A DNA stretch of 56,231 nucleotides, from assembly GCA_009783555.1 (NCBI GenBank), contig WRDH01000017.1, forward strand, positions 1 to 56,231, given 5' to 3'. Position numbers and translations under genes: made by a program. Source of the DNA: Oscillospiraceae bacterium (GTDB lineage Bacteria > Bacillota > Clostridia > Oscillospirales > Oscillospiraceae). The notes below the pieces were generated by a model. The model saw nothing but the letters and a program-made list of their open reading frames with translations, ran no database searches and was not told the origin of the DNA. Positions 1-9,183 of the stretch are shown in pieces. Within the stretch, counting starts at the first letter, position 1. The number at the start of each line of letters is the position of its first letter.

Positions 1-429
1 AACCTCTTCAGCCGTAAAAAGATGTCCCTCCTGACCCGTTGGAGTCAGATGCATCGCTTTACCGAAACCTTTAAGCACTATCGGAGCTGTCCGGTTCATT
101 GACTTCATAATATTGGAATTTACCACAATATCACATGCAATATTAAAAGCATCCTGATCAAAGTTTTCACCGCGAAAGCAGTGCTTGAGTGCGATATGCA
201 GTATTTCGTGCATCATCACGAAGTCGAGCTCCGGATCGGACAGCTTTTCAGCGAAATGCGGTCCGAAAAAGATACGCTCTCCATCGGTTGCGGCAGTATT
301 ACAGTTCTCGTCAACTGCAAAAATCACATGCATAAGTAACAACCCGAAAAAACCATAATCCTGCAAAATCCGTATACGCGAGCGCATCAGGCGGTCAGCC
401 AATTTTTGGGCTTTTTCTTTGTCAAGCAT
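1..429 (-). CDS. Putative zinc metallopeptidase domain protein (DUF2201-type), 3' part outside window
   Basis: The gene runs off the left edge; 143 codons are visible. The translation begins MLDKEKAQKLADRL and contains the zincin motif HEILH followed by ALKH at about residues 72-80, within MMHEILHIALKHCF. This fits the putative metallopeptidase domain (DUF2201, N-terminal) usually followed by a VWA-like domain and encoded next to a MoxR ATPase, which is the case here. I chose the ATG at 429; an in-frame ATG at 441 would add four residues but sits almost on the AAAGGA Shine-Dalgarno. The gene lies 59 bp downstream of the MoxR gene, probably in the same operon. By analogy with MoxR/VWA pairs it would act as a chaperone-like partner of the ATPase. 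Its substrate is unknown. Confidence 0.75.
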   Translation of the reverse strand, partial: MLDKEKAQKLADRLMRSRIRILQDYGFFGLLLMHVIFAVDENCNTAATDGERIFFGPHFAEKLSDPELDFVMMHEILHIALKHCFRGENFDQDAFNIACDIVVNSNIMKSMNRTAPIVLKGFGKAMHLTPTGQEGHLFTAEEV

Positions 430-488
430 AATAATGACCATTCCTTTCACGTCTCTCAAGGCACAAACCAGGTGTTACTGACAACCAA

Positions 489-1598
489 TTACGCCAGATA
501 CTTTCCGCTTCTTTGAAGCCATGTCATCAGCTCGGGCAGCAACATAAGCTGCTTCTTGAAATCCTTGCCGAATACGAAATAATCTTTAATCAGAATCGTT
601 GCAAAATCAGGCGGCAGTTTTAAGACATATTTGATGGAATACGCAATCGAATCAATATCAGCCATCCGTCGGCGGGCGTAAGCGACCATTGTAGAAACCA
701 CAGCGTATAAAGAATCGGGAGATGTCGGGACTACGGCGTCTTTACCGGAAAAGATATCTTCCATGGACGGCAATTGATCATAGACTTTTGTCCATGTGCG
801 AAACTCTATAGCCGCACCCAAGCCGATGCAACCGGCAATAAGAGGATATGTATCTTCAACATTTCCGGAAACTGAGTTGAGAATGTTACTTACCATCTCC
901 CACGACCTCGGTGTGGGGAAAGCAAGCATGTCATCTGTTCCGAATTGATCGAGAGCAGTTTGCCTGAAAGTGAGGTATCCCGTCACTTTCTCATTTATGC
1001 CCTTCTTGACTGCCCATTGCTTCCAACTCTTGAAATCGCTCTTTATTTCTAAATGGCATAGACGGTTGGCAAGTGCTTTTGGCATTTTAAACGCTACCGA
1101 TTTATCAGTTAAGCGATTACCCGCAGCGATTACAATGCAGTTCTCAGGCAGCCTGTGCTCGCCAACTGTGCGGTCAAGCGTAATTTGGTAAGCAGCCGCC
1201 TGAACAGACTGAGGTGCGGCGGAGATTTCGTCCAGAAATAAGATGTTTACTACATGGGGGTTTTCATCCATTTGGAAAATCTTCGGTTTTAGCCAGACAG
1301 CCAGTGTTTTGTCCGCATTTGCTGTTGGAATCCCGCGTAAATCTATAGGATTAAACAACAGAAGCCGCACGTCTGTGATTTGCACTCTCTTTCCTGTTTC
1401 AACCTCAATTTCCGCCGCAAGCTGGCGGACACCCTGAGACTTCCCAACGCCGGGCGGACCCCAAAGCATGACGGAAGGCATCAAAAACACGGGCAACCCA
1501 CTGTTTATGATTGCCACATACGCCGCTTGCAAATGCGATATGGCTTTATCAACAGTTAAGACTGTCATGTTTGTGCTTGCAGCAGGTGTTACACTCAT
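489..1598 (-). CDS. MoxR-family AAA+ ATPase
   Basis: 369-residue AAA+ ATPase. Walker A is GPPGVGKS at residues 47-54 and Walker B is ILFLDE at 119-124, followed by a sensor-like AAGN segment. MoxR ATPases act as chaperone-like remodelling factors with VWA or metallopeptidase partners, and such a partner is encoded immediately downstream. The start ATG overlaps the stop of the upstream helicase by one base (TAATG at 1596-1600), with GGGAG about ten bases upstream, so the two are probably translationally coupled. The protein could load the neighbouring metallopeptidase or serve the adjacent helicase. The family call is secure, the role is not. Confidence 0.88.
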   Translation of the reverse strand: MSVTPAASTNMTVLTVDKAISHLQAAYVAIINSGLPVFLMPSVMLWGPPGVGKSQGVRQLAAEIEVETGKRVQITDVRLLLFNPIDLRGIPTANADKTLAVWLKPKIFQMDENPHVVNILFLDEISAAPQSVQAAAYQITLDRTVGEHRLPENCIVIAAGNRLTDKSVAFKMPKALANRLCHLEIKSDFKSWKQWAVKKGINEKVTGYLTFRQTALDQFGTDDMLAFPTPRSWEMVSNILNSVSGNVEDTYPLIAGCIGLGAAIEFRTWTKVYDQLPSMEDIFSGKDAVVPTSPDSLYAVVSTMVAYARRRMADIDSIAYSIKYVLKLPPDFATILIKDYFVFGKDFKKQLMLLPELMTWLQRSGKYLA

Positions 1599-4500
1599 TA
1601 ACTTTCAACTCCCAACTCAATATCAATTTTCGCGAGCCTATTCTTCAAAACCTCAATTTCAGAGGCGTAAGAATGTGGTTTTGCCAATTCGGATTCAATG
1701 TCGGCTTTCCGCTCCGCCAGTTTCTGCAAGGAAAACTCTTGCTCTTCAATGAATTTCGGCAACCCGTTTAGTTTGTTATCAATCCTGTTGATGCAGCCGA
1801 TGTCACTGTCACCGACTTCCGTATAATACCTGCCGCTGCCTTCTATCCACACATAGGGTTTTAATTCAGTCATATAATCCGGTAATACTATATTAAACCC
1901 TTGATACTCAAAGAGCGTTTTCTCATCCTTTTGCATGATATGTTCTTTAAGAGCGTTTAAAATATCCGCTCCGAACTGCCGATGACCCTTAAGCTCCTTG
2001 ATTTCTATGCGTTTAGCAAGATAATGTTCCAAGTCCATCCCTGCATTTTTGATTAACGATTTTATATGTTCTGTTTTACCAGGTATTTCCAGCAACTCCT
2101 GTTTCATTGCAAAGTGTGCCTGAATAAGCTTTTGCTGTAATGCGCAGGTTCTTTTCAACTCATTGGAAGTCTCGACACGCAGTTTAATGAGCGGGTTACC
2201 GATGGCAAGTGCTTTGATTTCAGCATAGTTAAGTACCACATCGTCCACATCTGAAGCACTGCGCTCCGTTACTGAACCGCTGAGGAGCTGGCAGATAAAG
2301 CGTTGCTTGCTTTCCAGCAGTTGCCAGCTATATGCATCGAAGCTCCCGTCAGTGATATATCTGAATATCTGCACGCTTTTATTTTCATTGCCCTGCCGCA
2401 GAATCCTGCCTTCACGCTGAATCATATCGGAAGGCCGCCACGGTACATCCAAATGATGGATAGCAACCAGCTTCTTTTGAACATTGACGCCCATCCCTAG
2501 CTTGAATGTCGAACCCAGAAGTATACGCACTTCGCCGCTCTGCATTTTCGCAAACAATTGCGACCTTTGCTTTTCCGTTTTATAGTTGTGGACAAAGTCT
2601 ATTTCATTTTCCTGCACACCGTAATAAACAAGCAAATCCTTCAATTCATCGTACACATTAAACTCTGCCTTTGGCGTGGACATATCGCAAAATATCAGTT
2701 GCGTCAGATGCCGGTCAGAGGTTTCTTTATAGGTGTTTAAAACGTTCTCCATGCAACGGAACACTTTGCAATCGTATGAAAAAGTTGTGTTTGGCTCAGC
2801 AAGGCGCATATCCAGCGCGGCTTTACGCCCGTCAGTTGTCAGCTTGAGCATATTGTCTTCGGTTCTGCTGACTCTTCCGTTGCGGATACTTTCTGCCCTT
2901 GCTGAAATATCAATAAGATAATCAGTCAGTTCGGTCGTTTTGGAGACGATCTTGTCATCATATCCTTCAAAATCCGGAATATCATTAGTTTTGCCTACCC
3001 TGTAGAAATCTGCAATCTGCGTAAGCAGATTTGTCAGCTCGGGCAGATTGTGGAACTTGGAAAAGCGGGTTGCCATTCGATAGGAACTGGTATCAACATC
3101 GACTTCAAACTCTGTTACCTTTTCGCCGAATGTCGCAGCCCAGTTGTCAAAATGATGAAGGTCTAAAAACCGAAGCTCACCATACTGCAAGTAAGTCTGC
3201 ATAACGAAAAGATCAGTCACGGAGTTGGTTATGGGCGTCCCGGTTGCGAAAACAACGCCCCTCCCGTTATTCGCTCTTTGGACACTTCGGACCTTGTGCA
3301 GCATCTCATTACATTTGGATGAGCCTGATTTACTTATACCCAGGACTTTGGATATACTTGTTTCAATGCTGATGTTCTTAAAATTATGCGCTTCGTCGAC
3401 AAACAAGGTGTTGATACCTAACTCGTCAAAGTAAACTGATGAACTAATCCATCGATATCGGGCATTAACTATTTTATCATTGAGACGCGTCCTTCTATTT
3501 TCCAGTGGTTGATTAGTGACTGGCTTTTTTAGTGCATTATCAACTGCAAGCATCTCTTCTTCTAACTCGTGTATATAATGTGCCCTGGACATAGGTATAA
3601 GCTCAAAACAACTATATGCAATAATGATGGCGTCATAGTCATCGTCCCGGATACATCTCAGTACGCTCTGCCGTTTTTTTTGCGTGAAAGTATCCGGTTC
3701 CACAATAAACAGGTTTGCGTGCGGATACATTAGCAAATATATGTCCTTCCACTGTCCTACTATATTATTCGGTACGACGTAAACATTCTTTCGTGATATC
3801 CCCATCCGGCGCAGCTCCATACCGGCAGCAATCATGACATATGTCTTGCCGGCACCTACCTCGTGAGCAAGTAGCGTGTTAGGTGTAAAAAGTATTCTTG
3901 CTACAGCGTTTTTTTGATATGGATACAAGGTCACATCAGACGAGAGTCCCGGAATGGATAGATAAGCACCGTTAAATATCCGCCGGCGCACACAGCCGAA
4001 CTTGCTGTCATATATTTCTTCGAGCCACTCTTTACGGAGCTTGTCATTCCAAATCCATTTTCGGAACTCCTCGATGATTAGTTGTTGCTTTTCCTGTACA
4101 GCAATGGTTTCAATTTTATTCAACTCCCTTTTTTCACCCGAAGAGGTTGTTTGTGACGGAACCTTATCAAATATTTGCAAGGTTTTCATATTTAATGTCT
4201 TTTCAATGATGTGCAATGCAGACATGCGGTTCGTGCCATATGTTCTAACTGCTTTTATTTTGTTGCCGTAACGGTTCTTGTATGGTATATCCCATGAGCA
4301 AGTAATTGGTTCATAGTTAACGGTTGTTAAGCCATCGCTATTATTATAATGTGATATATAATGTGATAGCTCTCCCAGCAGATGATTAATAAAATCGTCA
4401 ATGAGGCTTGCAGGTACCCAGGGCGAACCGAGGGTCACATATATTTCATCGGCTCGAACCGGCTCAGGCAGGACGGCTTCAATTGCCTTCAGGTTATCGG

Positions 4501-5107
4501 AAAAATAGCCGTTATACGTTTTGTTTGCCTTTTTTGCTACTTTGTGCTTGCGTATCAAATTTCCGCTCAAATAATCATCGGAGGTTTCCCAGCCTTTGTA
4601 AAAACATTCATCCCACCGTGCGGGATTTTGGAAAATCGAGCCTTTAAGGGTACTGATAACTTCTTTATACGAATATTTACTCACTTTTGCGATATACTCA
4701 ATATCGACCGCTCCAAGATTTGTCAGCGACAATATAAGACCGTCGGATATGCTCTCAGCGTGGATGCCGGCAGTACGCTCGTCATCTGCGTAGAGGTTGT
4801 TCCAGTCCATCGGCAGATCCATGCATGTGACTTCCGCGACATGTTGATCATGCAACCGCTGCGCTATGTCACGCCGGCGCTGTTCTTCTTCGAGCCTGAG
4901 CCGTTCCCGCTTTGCTTGTTCATTTTGCCTTATTCGCTCTTGCTCAGCCTGTTCTTGCGCTTTTCTGCCTTTATACTTTTCCTGCACTTCCTCCATGACC
5001 GCAAGCCAATCATCCGATGAAAGATCATCCAATTTACCGGCAAGCTCATCCGGCAACGAATCAAACAACGAAAACTGATGCGGGTCATACACATTTTTGT
5101 TTTTCAA
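1598..5107 (-). CDS. Large SNF2/DEAD-DEAH superfamily 2 helicase
   Basis: About 1169 residues. The N-terminus has a charged coiled coil (roughly residues 40-85, rich in E, Q and R). The ATPase core has Q-motif-like YPYQKNAV, Walker A HEVGAGKT (about 415-422), DEAH (about 571-574) and a C-terminal helicase lobe with GMGVNVQKK and QREGRILRQGN. This is the helicase type found in integrative elements and phages of Firmicutes, often at the C-terminus of a DNA methylase; no methylase domain is present here. I prefer the TTG at 5107 (GGGGGA seven bases upstream) over the in-frame ATG at 5137, which has no ribosome binding site. It heads the operon with the MoxR ATPase and the metallopeptidase. It probably remodels or translocates on DNA; anti-phage or replication roles are both possible. 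Confidence 0.85.
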   Translation of the reverse strand: MKNKNVYDPHQFSLFDSLPDELAGKLDDLSSDDWLAVMEEVQEKYKGRKAQEQAEQERIRQNEQAKRERLRLEEEQRRRDIAQRLHDQHVAEVTCMDLPMDWNNLYADDERTAGIHAESISDGLILSLTNLGAVDIEYIAKVSKYSYKEVISTLKGSIFQNPARWDECFYKGWETSDDYLSGNLIRKHKVAKKANKTYNGYFSDNLKAIEAVLPEPVRADEIYVTLGSPWVPASLIDDFINHLLGELSHYISHYNNSDGLTTVNYEPITCSWDIPYKNRYGNKIKAVRTYGTNRMSALHIIEKTLNMKTLQIFDKVPSQTTSSGEKRELNKIETIAVQEKQQLIIEEFRKWIWNDKLRKEWLEEIYDSKFGCVRRRIFNGAYLSIPGLSSDVTLYPYQKNAVARILFTPNTLLAHEVGAGKTYVMIAAGMELRRMGISRKNVYVVPNNIVGQWKDIYLLMYPHANLFIVEPDTFTQKKRQSVLRCIRDDDYDAIIIAYSCFELIPMSRAHYIHELEEEMLAVDNALKKPVTNQPLENRRTRLNDKIVNARYRWISSSVYFDELGINTLFVDEAHNFKNISIETSISKVLGISKSGSSKCNEMLHKVRSVQRANNGRGVVFATGTPITNSVTDLFVMQTYLQYGELRFLDLHHFDNWAATFGEKVTEFEVDVDTSSYRMATRFSKFHNLPELTNLLTQIADFYRVGKTNDIPDFEGYDDKIVSKTTELTDYLIDISARAESIRNGRVSRTEDNMLKLTTDGRKAALDMRLAEPNTTFSYDCKVFRCMENVLNTYKETSDRHLTQLIFCDMSTPKAEFNVYDELKDLLVYYGVQENEIDFVHNYKTEKQRSQLFAKMQSGEVRILLGSTFKLGMGVNVQKKLVAIHHLDVPWRPSDMIQREGRILRQGNENKSVQIFRYITDGSFDAYSWQLLESKQRFICQLLSGSVTERSASDVDDVVLNYAEIKALAIGNPLIKLRVETSNELKRTCALQQKLIQAHFAMKQELLEIPGKTEHIKSLIKNAGMDLEHYLAKRIEIKELKGHRQFGADILNALKEHIMQKDEKTLFEYQGFNIVLPDYMTELKPYVWIEGSGRYYTEVGDSDIGCINRIDNKLNGLPKFIEEQEFSLQKLAERKADIESELAKPHSYASEIEVLKNRLAKIDIELGVES

Positions 5108-5131
5108 GCTATCATCCCCCCGTGAGCATAA

Positions 5132-5161
5132 TATCACGAGAAATGGGATAAAAATGTCCCA
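5132..5161 (+). promoter_or_regulatory. Copy 1 of a 30-nt conserved intergenic motif
   Basis: It reads TATCA, seven variable bases, TGGGATAAAAATG, TCCCA. The same spacing recurs at 7745-7774 and 9627-9656, and more weakly at 12015-12044. This copy also forms an inverted repeat TGGGA-N8-TCCCA. It lies between the divergent helicase and the 5276 gene. It could be an operator or a replication-related iteron; function is inferred only from recurrence and position. Confidence 0.5.
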
Positions 5162-5184
5162 CTCTCTGTGTTATCATTCTCATT

Positions 5185-5211
5185 AAGACAGGGGGACGGT
5201 TCATCTGTCTT
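5185..5211 (+). repeat. REP-like palindromic unit (GACGGTTC family)
   Basis: A 27-nt imperfect palindrome beginning AAGACAGGGGGACGGTTC and ending CTGTCTT. AAGACAG pairs with CTGTCTT at the ends. It is a full-length representative of the family scattered through the window and lies between two divergent genes. Confidence 0.9.
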
Positions 5212-5275
5212 AGACCGATAAGATAAAGGAAAGCAAAATTCTCTTGAACAATATAATAGGAGGCGGTGTAAAACT

Positions 5276-5881
5276 ATGCTTAGTAATAAGATGAAGCGCG
5301 ATTTAGAGCAGACGGAGTTGTTCATCAAACAATCATTTGATGCAATAGTCAGCAAATACTCAAGTATATTCACGGAGTATAAAAATCGTGATGAGGCCAA
5401 TTGGTTTGAGTATCAATATGAAGAGTTGTTAGCGAAACAGATTCTTAATATCATTACGCTAAAAAATCATGCAGGACGTAAAGGTGTCTTTGACCGGTTG
5501 GAAGAACTGCTTAATCCTGACATTCCGACACACGAGGAAGTGTCCGTGATAGAAATGCCTCTTAATAATGGTTCCGCTTTCCCAATCTATCCATCTGACG
5601 TAAAACGCTGGGAAGAATTATATCCGGCGGTTGATGTTGTTGGGCAGCTTAGGAAAATGGTGGGATGGTGCGAGGCTAACCCGAAGAGACGCAAGACGAA
5701 GGCGGGCATTAAACGGTTTATCAACTCCTGGTTAGCCACCGACCAGGATAGAGGTGATGCCGTACGTCTTTTCGGAGTGAAGCATGGTGCAGATGCGCAG
5801 TTTCCTCCGGACGGGACTGCTCATCCGGATGGAGGCATATGGATGAACGGTAAACAAGTATTGGGGGTGAAACCAAAATGA
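5276..5881 (+). CDS. Phage-type replication-associated protein
   Basis: 201 residues. No enzymatic motif is visible. Residues about 108-155 form a helical domain (WEELYPAVDVVGQLRKM, then GWCEANPKRRKTKAGI, then RFINSWLATDQDRG) that recurs at the C-terminus of phage and prophage replication proteins such as replisome organisers. AGGAGG lies about a dozen bases before the ATG. The stop overlaps the start of the next gene (ATGA at 5878-5881), a primase-helicase, which supports a role as its loader or partner. The N-terminal 90 residues are charged and helical. The context call is good; molecular function is inferred. Confidence 0.6.
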   Translation: MLSNKMKRDLEQTELFIKQSFDAIVSKYSSIFTEYKNRDEANWFEYQYEELLAKQILNIITLKNHAGRKGVFDRLEELLNPDIPTHEEVSVIEMPLNNGSAFPIYPSDVKRWEELYPAVDVVGQLRKMVGWCEANPKRRKTKAGIKRFINSWLATDQDRGDAVRLFGVKHGADAQFPPDGTAHPDGGIWMNGKQVLGVKPK

Positions 5882-7737
5882 CACCGGTTGAATTTGCAAA
5901 TCAATTTCTGCGCCCGTATAACATAAAAGGCTCCGAAATCGTGCCGCAGCTTTGTCCGTTTTGCCAAGGCGGGCGACATAAGGACAAATATACGTTTGCA
6001 CTGAATATAGACAAGCAAACGTACAACTGTAAGCGCGGGACATGCGGGAAGCAAGGACATTTTACCGAGTTATGCCGTGAGTTCGGGGTGCAGAGCGCAC
6101 AGAGTACACGGAGCACATGGAGCACTAGGAGTACGCAGAATGCTCAGAACAGACAGAACACACAGAACGCACCGAACACACCGAACACACAAAACACACA
6201 GCCGCCCGGAGAGTACATTCCGCATAAAAAAACCTATAAAAAGCCCGAAAAAAAACCGCACAGATTGCACGAAGCAGCAATGTCCTATTTAAAACTTCGC
6301 GGTATTAGCAAGAAAACAGCCGAAACATACCGTGTCGGAGTGGATGACAATGGCAATTTACAATTCCCTTATTACAATGACAAGGAAGAACTCGTTTTCA
6401 ACAAATTCCGTTATCCCCGTAAACTGGGCAAAGGCGACCGGAAAGCGTGGCGTGAAGCGGATACTATGCCGGTGTTATACGGCATGTGGCTGTGCGACTA
6501 TACAAAGCCATTGACAATCACCGAAGGTGAGTTTGACTGTATGGCATGCCATGAAGCAGGAATCCCTAACGCTGTCAGTGTTCCGTCCGGCTCCGAGGAT
6601 TTTACATGGGTGGATACATGCTGGGACTTTATTGCGCGTTTTGAAAGTATTTATCTCTTCGGGGATAATGACGCGGCAGGAATCGAAATGGTACGCCGTC
6701 TCGCTGTCAAGCTGGGGGATAAGCGCATTTTTGTTGTGCAGCACGAGTGCAAGGATGCTAACGAGTTGATGCACAAACACGGTAAAACCGCAGTCATGGC
6801 TGCATGGGCCGGTGCAAAGGAAGTCCCCGTCGCAGGTCTTCTAAACCTGGCGGAGGTCGTGCCCCTGGATGTCGAGAGCATGGAAACTGTCAATACAAGC
6901 ATCATTCCGCTGAACAAAAAAATCGGTGGTTTCTATCTGGGTGATGTAACTGTTTGGACGGGTAAAAGAGGTGAGGGTAAAAGCACACTGTTGTCACTTC
7001 TCATGCTGGACGCTATTGAAGACGGTAAAAGAGTCTGTGCATATTCCGGCGAACTGCGTGCAGACCGTTTTCAATATTGGACAGACCTGCAAGCCGCCGG
7101 AAAAACGAACATCAAAGAGTATTACGACCACGCAAAAGACAGGCAAATCTACTACGTTCCCAATGGCACACGCGATCAGATCCATGCCTGGTATAGCGGC
7201 AATTATTGGCTTTATGATAACGCTATCACAAACACCGAGGAGGAAATGACCATACTCAAAGCCTTTGAACTGGCGGCAAAGAGGTATGACTGCAAGGTGT
7301 TTATGGTGGACAACCTGATGACCGCCGACTACGGGCGCGTTAGCGACAGCGACTTCTACCGGCAGCAGTCCCGTTTTGTAGGTCAGCTCGTTAGCTTCGC
7401 AAACCGCCACAATGTCCACGTCCATCTTGTAGCGCATCCCCGAAAAACAAAAGGCGCACTCGACAGCGATGACGTATCCGGCAGCGGCGACATCACCAAC
7501 CGCGCGGCAAACGTGATAACACTGGCGAAAATGCCGCCATCCGTGGATGCGTTCGATCTGACACTCGAAGTCGTAAAGAACCGCTGGGAAGGCAACATTG
7601 GAACAATAGGGCTAAACTATTGCAATGTAAGCCATCGTATCTACGTACCGGAAGTAGGCGACATAATAAACTACAGTTGGGAATACCAAACTACCGAGTA
7701 CATTGAACTCGATGATAACGAACCGATTCCGTTTTAG
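5878..7737 (+). CDS. Toprim primase / DnaB-type helicase fusion
   Basis: 619 residues, similar in plan to T7 gp4. An N-terminal zinc ribbon has Cys26, Cys29, Cys51 and Cys56. A low-complexity Ser/Thr/Gln/Asn linker (about 73-108) follows, then a toprim domain with EGEFD (216-220) and GDNDAAG (262-268). The C-terminal RecA-fold helicase has Walker A GKRGEGKS (362-369), a Walker B ending VFMVDN, and a histidine-rich VHLVAHPRK segment. Such fusions prime and unwind DNA at phage or plasmid forks. Translation is coupled to the upstream gene through an ATGA overlap. The linker DNA is a decayed run of short ACACAGAAC-like repeats. It ends with TAG. Confidence 0.92.
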   Translation: MTPVEFANQFLRPYNIKGSEIVPQLCPFCQGGRHKDKYTFALNIDKQTYNCKRGTCGKQGHFTELCREFGVQSAQSTRSTWSTRSTQNAQNRQNTQNAPNTPNTQNTQPPGEYIPHKKTYKKPEKKPHRLHEAAMSYLKLRGISKKTAETYRVGVDDNGNLQFPYYNDKEELVFNKFRYPRKLGKGDRKAWREADTMPVLYGMWLCDYTKPLTITEGEFDCMACHEAGIPNAVSVPSGSEDFTWVDTCWDFIARFESIYLFGDNDAAGIEMVRRLAVKLGDKRIFVVQHECKDANELMHKHGKTAVMAAWAGAKEVPVAGLLNLAEVVPLDVESMETVNTSIIPLNKKIGGFYLGDVTVWTGKRGEGKSTLLSLLMLDAIEDGKRVCAYSGELRADRFQYWTDLQAAGKTNIKEYYDHAKDRQIYYVPNGTRDQIHAWYSGNYWLYDNAITNTEEEMTILKAFELAAKRYDCKVFMVDNLMTADYGRVSDSDFYRQQSRFVGQLVSFANRHNVHVHLVAHPRKTKGALDSDDVSGSGDITNRAANVITLAKMPPSVDAFDLTLEVVKNRWEGNIGTIGLNYCNVSHRIYVPEVGDIINYSWEYQTTEYIELDDNEPIPF

Positions 7738-7744
7738 GTAAAGG

Positions 7745-7774
7745 TATCATAATGGCTGGGACAAATAGAGTACA
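7745..7774 (+). promoter_or_regulatory. Copy 2 of the 30-nt conserved intergenic motif
   Basis: TATCA, seven bases, TGGGACAAATAG, AGTACA, in the same layout as 5132-5161 and 9627-9656. It lies 66 bp upstream of the DnaA-like gene, just after the primase-helicase stop codon. Confidence 0.5.
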
Positions 7775-7840
7775 ATAGTCTTTTGAATGGGCGAAGCTTA
7801 TGAAGATTGATGTAAAAGAAGTTGAGGGGGACATAATAAA

Positions 7841-8623
7841 ATGAACAATTCGGAAAAGCAACATTCATACGTAAGCAAATCAAGCAAAAACGGAAATATA
7901 CATATCGACGAGTACGCATTTGATTATTTTATAGTAGGTGCTTCAAACAAATTTGCATATGCGGCGGTACTTGCTGTTGCGGAAGCTGATGCAAAAAAGC
8001 TATATAATCCATTGATTATCTATGGAAACCACGGTTTAGGCAAAACTCATCTTTTATGTGCTATCCGTCATAATGCCGTAGAAAAGCACCCGCATCTCAA
8101 GGTCATACTCGTGAAGTGCGAAGATTTTATTGACGAAATAGTTTCGGCTATACAAAAAGGAGAACTCAACGAATTTCGTAAGAGATATCAAACTGTAGAT
8201 ATGCTGCTGATTGACGACATTGACTATCTAAAGGGCAAAAGTGCCACGCAGGATGAGCTTCTTAGAATAATAATAGCGTTACTCGAACTTGGTAAGCAAG
8301 TCGTGCTTACTTCGTGCCAATCACCTAATAAAATACAGAACTCTTTGGGGTCACCTCTGTATGCACGGCTTGCGGCGGGTTTACTTGCAGAAATAAAGCC
8401 TCCTGACAATGCTCTCTGCATAGCAATAATAAAAAGCAAAGCAGAACAGCTCGGAACTATTCTGCCCAATGATGTTATAAATTACATTGCAGAGAATTTT
8501 TCTTCTAACATACGAACAATGGAAGGAGCGGTTAAGAGCACAATTGCCTACCGCGATTTTATAGATGAGGATATTTCTATAGAGTCAGTTCAGGAGCATC
8601 TTGGGCATTTAATCGATGGCTAA
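7841..8623 (+). CDS. DnaA-like AAA+ ATPase lacking the DNA-binding domain
   Basis: 260 residues that align with domain III of DnaA: the opening AFDYFIVGASNKFAYAA, Walker A GNHGLGKT (62-69), Walker B LLIDDID (122-128), sensor I LTSCQSP, an arginine-containing LYARLAAGL box and a sensor II SNIRTMEGAV. The protein ends shortly after sensor II. DnaA domains I and II and the box-binding domain IV are missing, so it resembles DnaC/Hda-type loaders or regulators more than an initiator. GAGGGGG lies about ten bases before the ATG. Beside a primase-helicase and a phage replication protein, loading the helicase is the natural inference. The fold is secure. Confidence 0.85.
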   Translation: MNNSEKQHSYVSKSSKNGNIHIDEYAFDYFIVGASNKFAYAAVLAVAEADAKKLYNPLIIYGNHGLGKTHLLCAIRHNAVEKHPHLKVILVKCEDFIDEIVSAIQKGELNEFRKRYQTVDMLLIDDIDYLKGKSATQDELLRIIIALLELGKQVVLTSCQSPNKIQNSLGSPLYARLAAGLLAEIKPPDNALCIAIIKSKAEQLGTILPNDVINYIAENFSSNIRTMEGAVKSTIAYRDFIDEDISIESVQEHLGHLIDG

Positions 8624-8650
8624 AGGTGCGCGTGATAGCACCGACACTTT

Positions 8651-9160
8651 TTAACCCAATAACTCACAACATCGCAGGAAAATATGCGCGGTTGTTCTTG
8701 CATCGCCCATTGCTCTATGGTGGTCTAAGTGTTCGACATCAATATGATTTGCGACTGTATTTAATTGGTGATTTTCCAGCTTAGGAAAAATTCTGCGGGC
8801 TAATGAGAGAGTGTCCACGACTTCACAGTTGCATTCAAGTCCTTGTATTGCCGCATTTGACTTGATAAAACCCATGTCAAATCTCGCGTTGTGTGCAACA
8901 AGAGCACAATCAGAACAAAACTCCAGAAACAACGGCAAGATATCTTCAATTGTAGGTTGTCCTGCGAGCAACTCGTCAGTTATCCCTGTAATCTCCGTAA
9001 TCCTCCATGGTACAGGAACTTCGGGGTCAATTAATCTGTGAAACTCCTCAGTGATTATCCCGGCTTCGATTTTGACCGCCCCGATTTCGGTAATCCTGTG
9101 TAAATTCGGTGAAAACCCGGTTGTTTCAATGTCGAAAACGACATATTTTTTGTTATTCAT
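8651..9160 (-). CDS. DnaQ-type 3'-5' exonuclease (DEDDh family)
   Basis: 169 residues, a compact proofreading-type exonuclease without extra domains. Exo I is FDIETTG with Asp10 and Glu12. Exo II lies in LVAHNARFDMGF. Exo III is HHRAMGDARTT near residue 153, with the catalytic His typical of the DEDDh class. The family removes 3' nucleotides from DNA or RNA. It follows the FtsZ-like gene on the same strand by 23 bp, so the two probably share a transcript. Its substrate cannot be told from sequence. Standalone DnaQ-like proteins are common in clostridial genomes and phages. Confidence 0.88.
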   Translation of the reverse strand: MNNKKYVVFDIETTGFSPNLHRITEIGAVKIEAGIITEEFHRLIDPEVPVPWRITEITGITDELLAGQPTIEDILPLFLEFCSDCALVAHNARFDMGFIKSNAAIQGLECNCEVVDTLSLARRIFPKLENHQLNTVANHIDVEHLDHHRAMGDARTTAHIFLRCCELLG

Positions 9161-9183
9161 CAGCTTCTTATCTCTTTTCCTCT

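Noticed and set aside
4382..5020. 212-codon plus-strand frame opposite the helicase gene
   Set aside because: It is a shadow of the helicase coding strand; the helicase has clear motifs.
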